Origin: PALSA-693 sp963702305
GTDB taxonomy: Bacteria; Actinomycetota; Acidimicrobiia; Acidimicrobiales; Palsa-688
Direction of reading: 5' to 3'
Assembly: GCA_963702305.1 (NCBI GenBank)
Contig: CAVPBX010000018.1
Location: 434,001 to 498,000 of the forward strand
Length of the DNA stretch: 64,000 nucleotides
Positions 44,065-55,300 of the stretch are shown piece by piece. The position numbers and the translations under genes are program-made. The notes under the pieces are model-generated. The model searched no databases. It saw only the letters and a program-made list of their open reading frames with translations, and had not been told where the DNA came from. Positions within the stretch are counted from its first letter, which is position 1; every line of letters begins with the position of its first letter.

Positions 44065-45381
44065 ATGACGTTGTCGCATGTGGTCCGCACCCGGGGCGAG
44101 TCGGAGCCCACGCCAGAGCGCCCGCTCGTCATCGAGCATCGCGAGGCCCTGATCTACATGATCTGCGCGGCGGCGGAGATGGAACACGGCCTCATGTGCG
44201 AGTACCTGTTCGCGGCCTTCTCCCTCAAGGAGGCCGGCGACGACGGGCTGGACCCTGAGCAACAGGCCGCGGTGGCCCGGTGGCGGAAGGCCATCCTGGC
44301 GGTGGCCGGCCAGGAGATGCTGCACCTGGCTTTGACCGCCAACATGCTGACCGCGCTCGGCGCCTCACCCCACCTGTCCCGGCCCAATCTGCCGCAGCCG
44401 GCCCGCCACTACCCGCCGGGAGTACGTATCGCCCTGCTGCCGTTCGGCGAGCAGGCGCTGCGGCACTTTCTCTTCCTCGAGCGTCCGGAAGGCATGGCCC
44501 TGGATGACGCGGCCGGGATGGCCGCGATGGCCGAGGGGGTGCCCCTCATGGCCGACGACGAGATCGTCCCCCGCCTCCAGGATTTCGCCACCGTGGGTCA
44601 CCTGTACCGCGCCATCGAGGCCGGCTTCGCCCATCTGGTCGACAAACTCGGCGCCGACCGGGTCTTCATCGGACCTCCCGAGGCCCAGCTGACGCCGACG
44701 ACCTTTGGCTGGGCCGAGCTGCAGCCGGTCACCGATCTGCCCAGCGCCGTCGCCGCCATCGAAGCCATCGTGCAACAGGGGGAAGGGCCGCGGGGCGACT
44801 GGCGGCACGCCCACTTCGGCCGCTTCAAGCAGGTCCTCGACGAATACCTGGCGGCGCGGGCCGCCGACCCGTCGTTCGAGCCGGCCCGACCGGTGGTCGC
44901 GGCCCTGGTCCGCCCAGGGGAGGGCGGCGGTGACAGCCCGCTGATCGAGGACCCGCAGACGGCTCGCGTCGCGGACCTGTTCAACGTGGTGTACGAGGTC
45001 CTGTTGTTGACCCTATACCGCCTGCTGGCTCGCATCGACGAGACGGCCGAGGAGGCCGCGCTCCTGGCCGACGTGGCGGTGGGGCTCATGTTCGATGGGA
45101 TCGCCCCGATCGGGACCCTGCTCGGCACCCTCCCGATCCAGGCCGCGTCCGAGCCCCGGGCCGGCGACGGCGAGCCGCGGCCCACGGCCGGCGCCCCCTT
45201 CGAGCTGTTCTACCAGCCGGACTATCTCCTCCCCCATCACCGGGCCGCCTGGCAGCTGATCGGCGAGCGCCTGGACGAGGCGGCCCGGTTCGCGTCCCGC
45301 TGCGCCGGGCCCCTCCCGGCGCTGCGGCCCGTCGCCGACGGCCTGGCCGGTCACGCGGCCCGCATCCTGTCGGCCCGGTGA
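44065..45381 (+). CDS. Ferritin-like domain protein (VioB-type)
   Basis: The protein has 438 residues. The N-terminal half carries the ferritin-like four-helix signature with E/H pairs: ICAAAEMEHGLMCEYLFAAF and VAGQEMLHLALTANML. The family (pfam Ferritin-like, as in VioB iminophenyl-pyruvate dimer synthase) includes enzymes of natural-product pathways and many of unknown role. No other violacein-type gene is nearby, so the function is open. The TMEM175-type gene follows after 7 bp and is probably co-transcribed. Confidence 0.72.
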   Translation: MTLSHVVRTRGESEPTPERPLVIEHREALIYMICAAAEMEHGLMCEYLFAAFSLKEAGDDGLDPEQQAAVARWRKAILAVAGQEMLHLALTANMLTALGASPHLSRPNLPQPARHYPPGVRIALLPFGEQALRHFLFLERPEGMALDDAAGMAAMAEGVPLMADDEIVPRLQDFATVGHLYRAIEAGFAHLVDKLGADRVFIGPPEAQLTPTTFGWAELQPVTDLPSAVAAIEAIVQQGEGPRGDWRHAHFGRFKQVLDEYLAARAADPSFEPARPVVAALVRPGEGGGDSPLIEDPQTARVADLFNVVYEVLLLTLYRLLARIDETAEEAALLADVAVGLMFDGIAPIGTLLGTLPIQAASEPRAGDGEPRPTAGAPFELFYQPDYLLPHHRAAWQLIGERLDEAARFASRCAGPLPALRPVADGLAGHAARILSAR

Positions 45382-45388
45382 GCCGGGC

Positions 45389-46027
45389 ATGAACAAAGGG
45401 CGCCTCGAGTCGTTTACCGACGGGGTGTTCGCCATCGCCATCACCCTCCTGGTGCTCACCATCAACCCGGTGACCGACTACCAGCACCTCGGGCACCAGC
45501 TGGGTCAGCGCTGGCCGTCGCTGGCGGCCTACGTGGTGAGCTTCGCCATCATCGGGATCATGTGGCTCAACCACCACTCGATCTTCGCCCACATCAGCCA
45601 CGCCGACCGGGGCCTGGTGTTCCTCAACCTGCTGCTCCTCCTCACCGTCAGCTTCCTCCCGTTCCCGACCGGCATCTTCGGCGAAGCGTTGCACCGGAAC
45701 CAGGGCGCCCGGGTGGCGGCGGTGTTGTACAGCGCCACCATGGCCGTCAACGCCTACGCCTGGGCGGCCCTCTGGCTGTACGCGTCAGCCGGGCGCCGGC
45801 TGCTCGTCCCGGCGTTTCCCGAATCCCAGCGCCGCAGTTCGACCGTGGCCTTCACGGGAGGGACGGTCGCCTACACGGCCATCCTCGGGGTGGCCTTCAT
45901 CAACGCCTACGCCTGCCTGGCGCTGCACGGCGTCATGGCTGTCTACTACGCCCTCGACCCCCTCTCGCGGCGCGCCACCCGTCAGGCCCAGGCCGCAACC
46001 GACCAGGGCGCCGGCGAGGCCCGGTAG
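45389..46027 (+). CDS. TMEM175 (DUF1211) family potassium channel-like protein
   Basis: The protein has 212 residues. It begins RLESFTDGVFAIAITLLVLT, the family pore helix, with FTD in place of the usual FSD. About six hydrophobic helices are present, with the conserved IMWLNHHSIF segment. Bacterial homologues form potassium-leak channels. It lies between the ferritin-like gene (7 bp) and the aldo/keto reductase (9 bp). Confidence 0.88.
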   Translation: MNKGRLESFTDGVFAIAITLLVLTINPVTDYQHLGHQLGQRWPSLAAYVVSFAIIGIMWLNHHSIFAHISHADRGLVFLNLLLLLTVSFLPFPTGIFGEALHRNQGARVAAVLYSATMAVNAYAWAALWLYASAGRRLLVPAFPESQRRSSTVAFTGGTVAYTAILGVAFINAYACLALHGVMAVYYALDPLSRRATRQAQAATDQGAGEAR

Positions 46028-46036
46028 GTTGGCCCC

Positions 46037-47017
46037 ATGGAGTACGTCAACCTGGGAAAGACCGGCCTGCGCGTGTCGCGCCTCTGCCTCGGCATGATGG
46101 GCTTCGCCGACGAGAGCGAACGACCCTGGGTGATCAGCGAGGACGCCGCCGAACCGCTGGTGCGGGCCGCGGTAGAGGGCGGGGTGACCTTCTTCGACAC
46201 CGCCGACGTGTACTCGGGCGGGAAGAGCGAGGTAGCCACCGGGCGGCTGCTGCCGAAGTTCCTCACCCGCGACGAGATGGTGGTGGCCACCAAGGTCTAC
46301 ATGCCGACCATGCCCGGCGAAAACGGCAAGGGCCTGTCCCGCAAGCACATCCTGTCGTCGATCGACGCCTCCTTGACCCGCCTCGGGATGGACTACGTGG
46401 ACCTCTACCAGATTCACCGCTGGGATCCGCACACCCCGATCGAGGAGACCATGGGCGCCCTCGACGAGGTGGTGCGCGCCGGCAAGGCCCGGTACATCGG
46501 CGCCAGCAGCATGCACGCCTGGCAGTTCGCCAAGGCGCAGCACGCCGCGGCGTCGGCGGGAGGCGCCCGATTCGTGTCGATGCAAAACCATTACAACTTG
46601 GTGTACCGGGAGGAGGAGCGGGAGATGATCCCCCAATGCCTCGACCAGGGGGTGGGCGTGATCCCATGGAGCCCGCTGGCCCGAGGGCTGCTCGCCGGCA
46701 CCCGGACCCGGGACGGCGCCCGGCTCACCACCCGGTCGGAGACCGACCCCTTCGGTGACTACCTGTACAACCAGCCGACCGACTTCGACGTGGTGGACCG
46801 GGTGGTGGAGATCGCGGGCGAACGGGAGGTGCCCCCGGCCCAGGTCGCCCTGGCCTGGCTGCTGCACCGGCCGGGCGTGACCGCACCCATCGTCGGAGCC
46901 ACCAAGCCCGGGCACGTGGAGGACGCCGTCGCCGCCGAAGCCCTCGACCTCGACGCCAAGGAGATGGCGCGGCTGGAGGAGCCGTACGTGCCGCACCCGG
47001 TCCTGGGCCACACCTAG
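46037..47017 (+). CDS. Aldo/keto reductase
   Basis: The protein has 326 residues. The catalytic Asp and Tyr lie in FFDTADVYSGGKSEVA, the Lys in VVATKVYMP, and the His in DLYQIHRWDPHTP. The NADPH-binding C-terminus shows PIVGATKPGHVEDAV. The physiological substrate is unknown. It is the third gene of a closely spaced plus-strand set and overlaps the end of recD by 4 bp. Confidence 0.93.
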   Translation: MEYVNLGKTGLRVSRLCLGMMGFADESERPWVISEDAAEPLVRAAVEGGVTFFDTADVYSGGKSEVATGRLLPKFLTRDEMVVATKVYMPTMPGENGKGLSRKHILSSIDASLTRLGMDYVDLYQIHRWDPHTPIEETMGALDEVVRAGKARYIGASSMHAWQFAKAQHAAASAGGARFVSMQNHYNLVYREEEREMIPQCLDQGVGVIPWSPLARGLLAGTRTRDGARLTTRSETDPFGDYLYNQPTDFDVVDRVVEIAGEREVPPAQVALAWLLHRPGVTAPIVGATKPGHVEDAVAAEALDLDAKEMARLEEPYVPHPVLGHT

Positions 47018-48969
47018 CCGGGCGCCTCCCACAGCCGGGCCGTGAGCCCCGACGCCCGGGCGATGGGCCGGGCCACCGCGGCCCGGAGCGAGGCTTCGCT
47101 GCCGGCGACCAGGACCCGCTCCTGCGCCCGGGTGACCGCGGTGTAGAGCAGCTCGCGGGACAGCACCGGCGAGGACGGCGGCGGCAGCAGGATGGCGACC
47201 GACCGGAATTCCGAGCCCTGGGCTTTGTGCACCGTCATGGCGAAGACCGTGTCGACCGCGGCCAGGCGGGAGGGACTCACCGAGATCAGGGCGTCGCCCC
47301 GGCGGAACACCACGCCGACGCCACCGTCGGGGCGGGCCACCACTACCCCGGTGTCGCCGTTGAACAGGCGGAGGCTGTAGTCGTTGGCGGTGACGATCAC
47401 GGGCCGCCCCAGATACCAGGCGGGGGTGGCGTCGAAACCGTCGAGCGCCGCCCCCAGCCACTCCTCGATCCGGGGGGTCCAGGCGCTGACGCCGGCCGGC
47501 CCGCGGCGGTGGGCGCACAGGACCCGAAAATCGTTGAGGGCGGCGAGGGCGGCTCCGCCGTCACCGACGGCGGCGGCCTCGAGCAGGGCCGCGCCGGTGG
47601 CGGTCGCCGCCGCTCGCACCGGTTCCAGCACGGCCGTGTCGACCAGACGGGCGGGATCGATGTCGTCGTCCACCGCCAACCAGCGAACGGCCGGTTCGCC
47701 CGACGACAGCACCTCGATGACCCGGTCGCCGTCGCCCTGGCGGATGGCGCCGGCCAGGTCGGCCAGGCGGCCCGTGAAGCGATAGTTGGACCGCAGCACC
47801 ACGATCCCGTCGCCGACGGACGGGCCACCGGGTGAGGCAGGCGCGAGGGACGGCGGGGGCGGGGCGGTCCCGGTGATCACCGCCAGCCGCCGGCGGGCCT
47901 GGGGGCTCATCCGGGAAGCCGTCTGGGCCGGGCCGACGATGTCGCCGAGGACCGCCCCGGCCTCCACGGACGCCAGCTGCTCGGGATCGCCGACCAGGAT
48001 CAGCCGGGCGTCGGCGCGGACGGCCTCCACCAGCCGAGCCATGAGCGACAACGAGACCATCGACGTCTCGTCGACGACGAGCACGTCGTGCGGCAGCCGA
48101 TTGTGGCGGTCGTACCGAAAGCGGCTGGAGCTGTCGGGCAGACGCCCGAGGAGCCGGTGCAGGGTCGAGGCTCGGGTGGCCAGGAGGCGGGCTCGCACGT
48201 CCGGGGCCACGTCGAGGCGCGGTGCATCGGCGTGTACGGCCTCCTCCAGGCGCGCCGCGGCCTTGCCGGTCGGGGCGGCCAGGGCCACCAGCGGCGGGCG
48301 GCGGTGCTGGGCGGTGGCCTGCTCGTCGAGGAGGGCCAGGACGCGCGCCACGGTCGTCGTCTTGCCGCTGCCCGGGCCGCCGGCGATGACCGTCAAGGGC
48401 CGCAGCACGGCCGTGGCGGCCGCCGCCCGCTGGTCCGCGGAGCCGTCCCCGGGGAACAGGCGGAGCAGGCCGGCGGCCAGCACGTCGGCGGCAACCTCGG
48501 CGCCGGGGCGCGCCGACCGGGCGGCCAGGTCGGCGGCCACGGCCCGCTCGTCGCGCCAGTACCGGTCGAGGTAGAGGGCGGTGCCGGTCAGCCGGAGCGG
48601 CCGGTCGGCCGGTCCGTCCTCCCCGACCGCCACCAGGGGGCTCGCCGCCAGGCGGCGCACCCACGGCTCCGGATCGGGCCACGGCAGGGCGTCGAGGTCG
48701 ACGTCCTCGTCGACGTCAGCGGCCGTCCCGCGGATGGTGGCCAGGTCCACGTAGACGTGGCCGTAGCGCGGGCCGCGGACGGCCAGGGCCACGGCGAGCG
48801 CCACCGCTTCGTCGTGGTCGTCCCCGAGCCGAGCCAGCCGGGCCGCGACGTGAAGGTCCGCGGGGACCAGAACGCCCACCTGGTTGAAGGCGCCCAGGAG
48901 GGCACCGGCACCGAGCACCAACTGGGCGCCGGCGGGGTCGGGCTCGACCGGGTCGACGACGACCGTCAC
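47014..48969 (-). CDS. recD: Exodeoxyribonuclease V subunit alpha (RecD)
   Basis: The protein has 651 residues. Walker A is IAGGPGSGKTTTVARV, Walker B is LVVDETSMVSLSLM, and the SF1 helicase motif VI region contains AMTVHKAQGSEFRSV and YTAVTRAQ. RecD is the 5'-3' motor of RecBCD. The GTG start overlaps the recB stop (GTGA). It is the last gene of recC-recB-recD, and its frame is intact. Confidence 0.94.
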   Translation of the reverse strand: MTVVVDPVEPDPAGAQLVLGAGALLGAFNQVGVLVPADLHVAARLARLGDDHDEAVALAVALAVRGPRYGHVYVDLATIRGTAADVDEDVDLDALPWPDPEPWVRRLAASPLVAVGEDGPADRPLRLTGTALYLDRYWRDERAVAADLAARSARPGAEVAADVLAAGLLRLFPGDGSADQRAAAATAVLRPLTVIAGGPGSGKTTTVARVLALLDEQATAQHRRPPLVALAAPTGKAAARLEEAVHADAPRLDVAPDVRARLLATRASTLHRLLGRLPDSSSRFRYDRHNRLPHDVLVVDETSMVSLSLMARLVEAVRADARLILVGDPEQLASVEAGAVLGDIVGPAQTASRMSPQARRRLAVITGTAPPPPSLAPASPGGPSVGDGIVVLRSNYRFTGRLADLAGAIRQGDGDRVIEVLSSGEPAVRWLAVDDDIDPARLVDTAVLEPVRAAATATGAALLEAAAVGDGGAALAALNDFRVLCAHRRGPAGVSAWTPRIEEWLGAALDGFDATPAWYLGRPVIVTANDYSLRLFNGDTGVVVARPDGGVGVVFRRGDALISVSPSRLAAVDTVFAMTVHKAQGSEFRSVAILLPPPSSPVLSRELLYTAVTRAQERVLVAGSEASLRAAVARPIARASGLTARLWEAPG

Positions 48970-51900
48970 CCCTCCTCCGATCCTCGGTCGAGCAGGTCCG
49001 ACAACCCCACGATCAACCCCGCCGGCGGCTGCCACTGGAACACCCCGCACGGCGCCCCGCCGACGAGCGGACCGGTCGCGCCGAGCATGCCGCGGACGAA
49101 GAGATACAGCACACCGGCCAGGTGGGTGCCGGGGTCGTAGCCCGGGAGGCGCCACCGCAGGTAGCGGTGCAAGGCGACCAGGTACAGGACGGCCTGGAGC
49201 GGGTAGTGGTCACGCTGCATCTCCGCGTCGAGGGCGGCGGGCCGGTAGTGCCAGGCGCTGAGGTCCTCGCCCATCGGCGCCAGCCAGTTGGTCTTGTAGT
49301 CGACGACGAAGAAGCGGGGCTGGCCCCGCGGGTCGTGGGCCCGTACGACCAGGTCGAGACTGCCGCTCAGGTAGCCCCGCAGGTGGCTGGCCAGGCTGGG
49401 GCTGGCCAGCCTCGCCCCGTAGCCGGCCAGGATGCCGGGCTGCTGATGGCGGTCGAAGAGCCGGGCGACGTCGCCGATCAGGATCTCCCCGGCGGGCCGG
49501 TCGCCGCCGGCGAGCGGAAACTCGAAGCCGAGCTCGTCGACCCGATCGGCCCGACCGATGTCGCGGAGCGACCGGCCCCCGGTGAGGGCCCCGAGGGGCG
49601 TGGTGAGGGCGGCCCCGATCCCCGCGACCAGCGCGTCCACCGGACCGACGTCGAGCGAGCCGCGGGCCTGCTCGGCGGCGACGGCCGCCCCCACCTCGGC
49701 CGTCAGGTCGCCGGCGGCGAAGTCGACGCGCTGCAGGACGCTGTGCACGAAGGTGCCGACTTCGGCCCCGCCCGGGGTGAGCGCCCAGCCCGACAGCTCC
49801 CCTCGCAGGCGGACCTCGTCGCCACGGGCGTCCGGGGTGTCCGGGGTGTCCGGCCGGCGACCGGTGGCGCCGACCCGCCGGGTGCGGCCGGTTCGTCGGT
49901 GGTCCCCGGGGCTTCCGGCTCGCTGGCGATGAGCGCGGCGTAGTCGCTCGACGTGATGCCGGTGTACGACGTGCGCCGCCACGCCAGGTCCAGCTGGCGG
50001 TCGAAGGTGGCGGCAGCCAGGGGCGGCGCCGGCGGCGACGCCGGCGACCAGGTCGCACCGGTCAGGGCCGCGCCGCGCTCCACCGAGATGAGCCCGGGGG
50101 CGCCTTGCGCCAACCGCTCGAGCTGGAGTTGGACGTCGGCGTCGTCGGGCAGGTACTTGCCGCTGGCCAGCACGTCGCCGTTGGCGTCCCGGAACATCAG
50201 GAGCCGACCCAGCGGGGAGTGGTGGGCGTCCTTGGCCCGGACCCACCACAGCACCGCCTGGTGGCGGGCCCGGGTCAGGGCCACGTACAGGAGGCGCAGC
50301 TCCTCGCCGCGCTCCTCGTCGCGGGCGAGCTCGAAGTGGCCGAGGTAGCTCGGGGCGGGTCCGCCGATGCCGACGTCGAGCGTCCGCTGGTTGGCGTGGG
50401 ACTCGTCGTGGAACACCACCGGGTCCCCGGCACGGGGCGGGTTGCCCGCGTCCCAGAGGTACGGGCAGTACACGATGGGAAACTCCAGCCCTTTGGCCCG
50501 GTGGATGGTCAGGACCTGCACCGCGTCGGCATCCGAGTCCAGCCGCCGGCTGCGATCTTCGATCTCGGCCGTCTCCGACGCGGATTCGTCGATCCGGCGC
50601 GCCAACCACGTCCGCAGGGCGGCCGCCCCCAGCTGCCCGGCCGATCCCTCGGCGTGCAGCAACTGGGCGACGTGACCGAGGTCGGTGAGCTCCCGCTCCC
50701 CGGTCGACTCGACGAGCACCCGGCCGGGGACCCGCTGGGCGGCGAAGACGGCCCGGACCAGGGTGGCGACGCCGTGGCGGCGGAGGATCTCCGCCCAGCG
50801 GTGCAGCCGACCGTGCAGGTCCTCCCACACCGTCTCTCCGGCGGTGGCCACCCCCTCGGCGGTCATCCCGATAAAGGGGGTCAGGGCCGCGGCCACCGCC
50901 CGCGATCGCGACGCGGGCTGCTCCAGGGCCTCCAACAGCCGCAACCAGTGCACCGCGGTCGTCGACCCGAACACGCTCTCGGTGCTGCCCATCACCGCCG
51001 GGACACCGGCGGCCCGGAGGGCGGCTTGCACGATGCCCGGCCTGGCGGTTGGTGCGGACCAGCACGGCGATGTCACCCGGGGCGACCGGTCGCGGCGTCG
51101 GGTGGATCAGCTGCGCCGACGAGCCCAGCAGCCGCACCACGTCGCCGGCCAGGTCGCCCGCGACCCATTCCACCGCGGCGTCCTTCTGGGCGTGGCCGAG
51201 GGAGTTGCGCCGGACCAGCCCGTCCGCCAGGTGGAGCACCCGGGCCCGAAGGGGCGCGGCAACCGGCGCCCCCTCGAGTCCGGGCAGCTGGTGGGCCGGG
51301 GGGGCCGCGACCCGGCGATACGGGATGTCGGGGTGACCGACATGGAGCGGATGGAGGAGGGCGTCGTAGGCCGCCAGCAGTCCGGCGTCGCTGCGCCAGT
51401 TCTCGGTCAGGGTGAAGCGCTGGCGGGCCACTCGACCCGCCTCCAGGTAGGCGTACACGTCCGCGCCCCGGAAGGCGTAGATGGCCTGCTTGGGGTCGCC
51501 GATGAGCACCAGGGTGGTGCTGCCATCCCCGAAGGCCCGACGCACCACCTCCCACTGGACGGGGTCGGTGTCCTGGAACTCGTCGACCAGGACCACCCGG
51601 TAGCGGCGCCGCAGCATGTCGCAGGCGGCCGCCCCGCGGTCAGGGTCGGCCAGCGTCTGCTTGAGCCGGACCAGCAGGTCGTCGTAGGTCAGAAGATTTT
51701 GGTCGAGCAGGCGGCGGGCCACCTCGCCCCGCACCGCCTCCGCCAGCCGCCGCTGCCGGCCGGGGACGCTGTCGCCGACGTCCGGCTCCAGGGGGGTGAC
51801 CGGATTGGCGACCGCCGCCCGGGCGATGGCTCGGGCCTGCTTGCGGCCGAACGACGGCACCCCCCAGCCCAGCACCCGGCGCAGGAAGAGGTCGTCCAGC

Positions 51901-52388
51901 GCTTCGTCGACCGTGTCCTCGGCGTCCTCGACGAGGGTGGCGCCGACACCGACCCGGCCGGCCACGCCGAGGCCAGCGAGGATCAACTGGCAGAAGCCGT
52001 GGGTGGTGGTGATGGTGGCGGCGTCGAAGACCGCCAGGGCATCCGCCAGCCTGGTGCGCCGGTCGCGCACCACGGCGGCATCCCCGTCAGCCAGCAGGCA
52101 CACGATCCGATCCTCGGGCGGCGGGGGAACGCCGGCGTCGACGGCCACGCCGAGCAGCTGCTCGGCGGTCACCAGCCGGGCCCGGACCCGGTCGCGCAAC
52201 TCCGCGGTGGCCATGCGGGTAAAGGTCACGGCCAGGATCTCGTCGATGGGAGTGCCTTCGGCGACCAGGCGGGCCGTGAGGGCGGCGATGGTAAATGTCT
52301 TCCCGGTCCCTGCGCTGGCCTCGAGCACTGTGATGCCGGGTCCCGGCAGCGGCCCGCACGGGTCAAACGACGTCGGTTCGCCGGTCAT
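48966..52388 (-). CDS. recB: Exodeoxyribonuclease V subunit beta (RecB), two frame breaks
   Basis: RecB is the 3'-5' helicase and nuclease of RecBCD. Helicase motifs are LEASAGTGKTFTIAAL, VVLVDEFQDTDPVQWE and LTIHRAKGLEFPIVYCPYLW. The C-terminal nuclease motif is FFVVDYKTNWLAP. Breaks lie near 51040 and 49855, and similarity is continuous over both. The span equals 1141 codons, normal for RecB. I start at ATG 52388, which overlaps the recC stop. Confidence 0.93.
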   Translation of the reverse strand: MTGEPTSFDPCGPLPGPGITVLEASAGTGKTFTIAALTARLVAEGTPIDEILAVTFTRMATAELRDRVRARLVTAEQLLGVAVDAGVPPPPEDRIVCLLADGDAAVVRDRRTRLADALAVFDAATITTTHGFCQLILAGLGVAGRVGVGATLVEDAEDTVDEALDDLFLRRVLGWGVPSFGRKQARAIARAAVANPVTPLEPDVGDSVPGRQRRLAEAVRGEVARRLLDQNLLTYDDLLVRLKQTLADPDRGAAACDMLRRRYRVVLVDEFQDTDPVQWEVVRRAFGDGSTTLVLIGDPKQAIYAFRGADVYAYLEAGRVARQRFTLTENWRSDAGLLAAYDALLHPLHVGHPDIPYRRVAAPPAHQLPGLEGAPVAAPLRARVLHLADGLVRRNSLGHAQKDAAVEWVAGDLAGDVVRLLGSSAQLIHPTPRPVAPGDIAVLVRTNRQAGHRASRPPGRRCPGGDGQHRERVRVDDRGALVAAVGGPGAARVAIAGGGRGPDPLYRDDRRGGGHRRRDGVGGPARSAAPLGGDPPPPRRRHPGPGRLRRPAGPRPGARRVDRGAGAHRPRSRRPVAARRGIGRAAGGGRPADVVGAPDRRIRVGDGRDRRSQPAAGLGCRRGAGPDHPPGQRAGVSHRVLPVPLGRGQPAPCRGPGGVPRRVPRQPADARRRHRRTRPELPRPLRARPRRGARRGAAPPVRGPDPGPPPGGAVVGPGQGRPPLPAGSAPDVPGRQRRRAGQRQVPARRRRRPTPARAVGARRPRAHLGGARRGPDRCDLVAGVAAGAAPGCRHLRPPAGPGVAAHVVHRHHVERLRRAHRQRAGSPGDHRRTGRTRRVGATGRRPDTPDTPDARGDEVRLRGELSGWALTPGGAEVGTFVHSVLQRVDFAAGDLTAEVGAAVAAEQARGSLDVGPVDALVAGIGAALTTPLGALTGGRSLRDIGRADRVDELGFEFPLAGGDRPAGEILIGDVARLFDRHQQPGILAGYGARLASPSLASHLRGYLSGSLDLVVRAHDPRGQPRFFVVDYKTNWLAPMGEDLSAWHYRPAALDAEMQRDHYPLQAVLYLVALHRYLRWRLPGYDPGTHLAGVLYLFVRGMLGATGPLVGGAPCGVFQWQPPAGLIVGLSDLLDRGSEEG

Positions 52389-55300
52389 CACCGTTCCTCC
52401 ACCCGCTCGTGGTCGAGGAGGGGATCCCACAGCCGACAGGCCAGGCGGCCGAGACGCGTCGGCTCGGTGGTACCCCAGCCGGGCCCGTGCTCGTCGGGCT
52501 TGGGCGGCGACGTCAGCAGCTCATCGAAGCCGGCGCGGTCGCCGAACACCAGCACGTGCTCCGGGTCGTCGTCCTCGCGGGTGAAATCGAACGTCGAGCT
52601 CCACTCCTGGCGCGCCCGCTCGGCGGGATCCTTGTCGGCTCGGCGGCCGTCCGCCCACGCCGCGGAAGTGTCGCAGTAGATGGGCAGCGGCTCGCGCATG
52701 CCGCGGTCGTACAGGTCGACGACGACCAGCAGCCGCGCCAGCGCGCCCGCGGCACGGGCCGCGGCGTCGGCTCCGAGGGGGTCGAGACGCGGCGCGGCGG
52801 ATCAGCTGGCCGCCCCGAGACTTGCGCCCGCGGCCCACCGTGACGGCCGCCACTTCCAGTTCCGGGCAGCGCCGCGCTCAGGGCCAGGAAGCGCACCCAG
52901 GCCGCCAGGCGGTGCTTGGGCCCGAGCGACGAGTACACGCAGCGCACGATGCGTCCCGGCCCGCACCCCCGCCACCGTCCCGACGAGCAACCGACCATCC
53001 GGCAGGCGCAGATTGACCTCGAGCGACTCCGGCTCGGCCGCGGCGCACGGGAGGCCCTGCACTGCAGCCACCAGCCCTTCGACGGTGGGGCCGACCTCGT
53101 CGAGCACCTGGGTGGCGAGGAGCCCGGGGGGCAGGGTGCCGCGAGCCAGCTCCGCGGCGGCGACGCCGGCGGCGCCGGCTCCGGCCAGGCGGCCCGCGAG
53201 CAGCCGGTCGCCGACCGCCCACTTCTCCAGGGCGTCCAGCTCGATCGGCAGGTCGTCGTCGACCTCATCCGCCCGGCTGCCGGCGTAGACCCCGAGCCGC
53301 TCCCGCAGAAAGGCCTTGACCGGGTGCTGGACGAAGCGGACGAGCGACTCGAGCTGCACCACCTCGTCGGTCGGGGGCGCCAACCGGTCGGTCAGGAACG
53401 CCGCTCGCCCCCGGCGGGGTCCGGTCAAGGAGCTCGCCCCTTCGAGATTGAGGGGGTCGAAACTCCACGGCCCGTCGGCCGCCAATCCGCCCGAGATGAA
53501 ATTGCGGGGGTCGAACGACTGCAGGGGGTGATGGACCACCACCGCCTCCCGGGCGGGCCCCGAACCACTGCCGAGGACGACCGTCCGATCGACGACGTCG
53601 AGCAGTTCGGCGATCGGCACGGCGGGCGGACGGGCGCGATTGGTCCGCTCGTCGCGACCGCTGAACGAGATGACCAGGTGGTCGGTCGCGGCCAGGACGG
53701 CGTCGAGGAGCAGCTGGCGGTCCTCGCCGCGCGCGTCCCGGTCCCCGACCCACGGGTCGCGCAACAGCAGGTCATCGCCGTCCAGCTCGGTGTGTCGCGG
53801 GAACACGCCGTCGTCGAGGCCGAGCAGGCAGACCACCCGGTGGGGCACCGATCGCATGGGCACCAGCGTGCACACGGTGAGATCCCCGGTCCGGAAGTTG
53901 GCACGGGTGGGGCGCCCCTGCAACCGCCGACCGACGAGGGCCCGGATCTCGGACAGGTCGAGTCGAGCCTGGCGCGCTGACTCGCCCGCCTCCTCGACCA
54001 CCTCGTCCAGGGTCCGGCGCAGCTGATCGCGCTGCCAGGCGTCCGCCGGCGACGCGGCCGCCACCGCTTCGACCGAGGCGGCGATGGCGTCCGCCCAGGC
54101 GGCGATCGGCTGCGACCCGGACAGGCGATCGACTGCCGCGCCAAGGCGCTGCACCAGCTCGGCGAACCGGCCGGCCAGGTCGACCGTCCCGCTCGCCACA
54201 TCGTCGAGGGGGACCGTCCCGCCGAACATCCGCTGATCCTCGTCCGCCATCGCCACCCCGAGCAGCAGCCGGTCGAGACCGGCGGACCAGGTGTTGGCGT
54301 TGAGCCCGGGAAGCCCCCAGCGGGCCCGGTGGTCGGCGTCGAGGCCCCATCGGACTCCCATCTCCACCACCCACTGTTCGATCTGGGAAAGGTTGTCGTC
54401 GTCGAAGCGAAAGCGCCGGCGCACCGGCTCCCGCGACGCCAGATCGAGTACCTGGCTGGCGGTGAGCCGGCCATCCGCCAACTCCAGCAGCACGTCCGCG
54501 ACCGCCAGCAGCGGATTGGTCTGGCGGAGGGAGCGGTCCGCCAGACCGCACCCGCAGCTCGGGGATCTCGGCGCCGGCGGCTCCGGGATCCTCGAGATCT
54601 CCCTGGCCGAACGCGGCGTGCAGCAGGGGGGCGAAGTGCTCGATGTCCGGGCACATCACGATCACGTCCCGCGGTTCGAGGGTGGCGTCCGCGGCCAACA
54701 GGTGCAGGATGGCGTCGCGCATCACTTCCACCTGGCGGAAGCGGCCGTGGCAGGAGTGGATCCGCAGGCTGTCATCGGCGGGGTCCAGGACGGGGCGGGG
54801 ATCGAGACCGCCCGCCGCGGGCCGCCCCGCCGGCCGCCGGTCGGCGCGGATGTCGGCCTGGATGCGAGCCAGGAGTGAGCCGCCGGCCCCGGCCACCGGC
54901 CGGTAGTCGCCGCCCCCGGTGCCGCGGGCGGCCAGCACCAACTGCATCTCCCGGGCGTCGCGACCCCACGACCGCAGGAGCGGGTTGGCGGGCAGGGCGG
55001 CGGTGGGGTCGTCGCGCCGCGGCAACCCGGGCGCCGGCTGGGGCAGGCGGGCGGCCATGGCATCCCACAGGGCGCCGGAGGGATGGAGCAGAAAGAGGTG
55101 GACGTCGCGCTGGTCGGCGACGGCGTGCAACACGGCCAGATGGCTGGCGGGGAGTCGGGTCAAACCAAACAGGGACACCCGCGACGGCAGGTCCAGCAGG
55201 TCCGGCTCCCGGGACAGCCGCGCCGTGGCAGCCTCCAGGCGCTCGGCGGGGCTGTCCACCGCGATGCGGGCTCGCAGCCGGCGCCACAGCTCCGCCTGCC

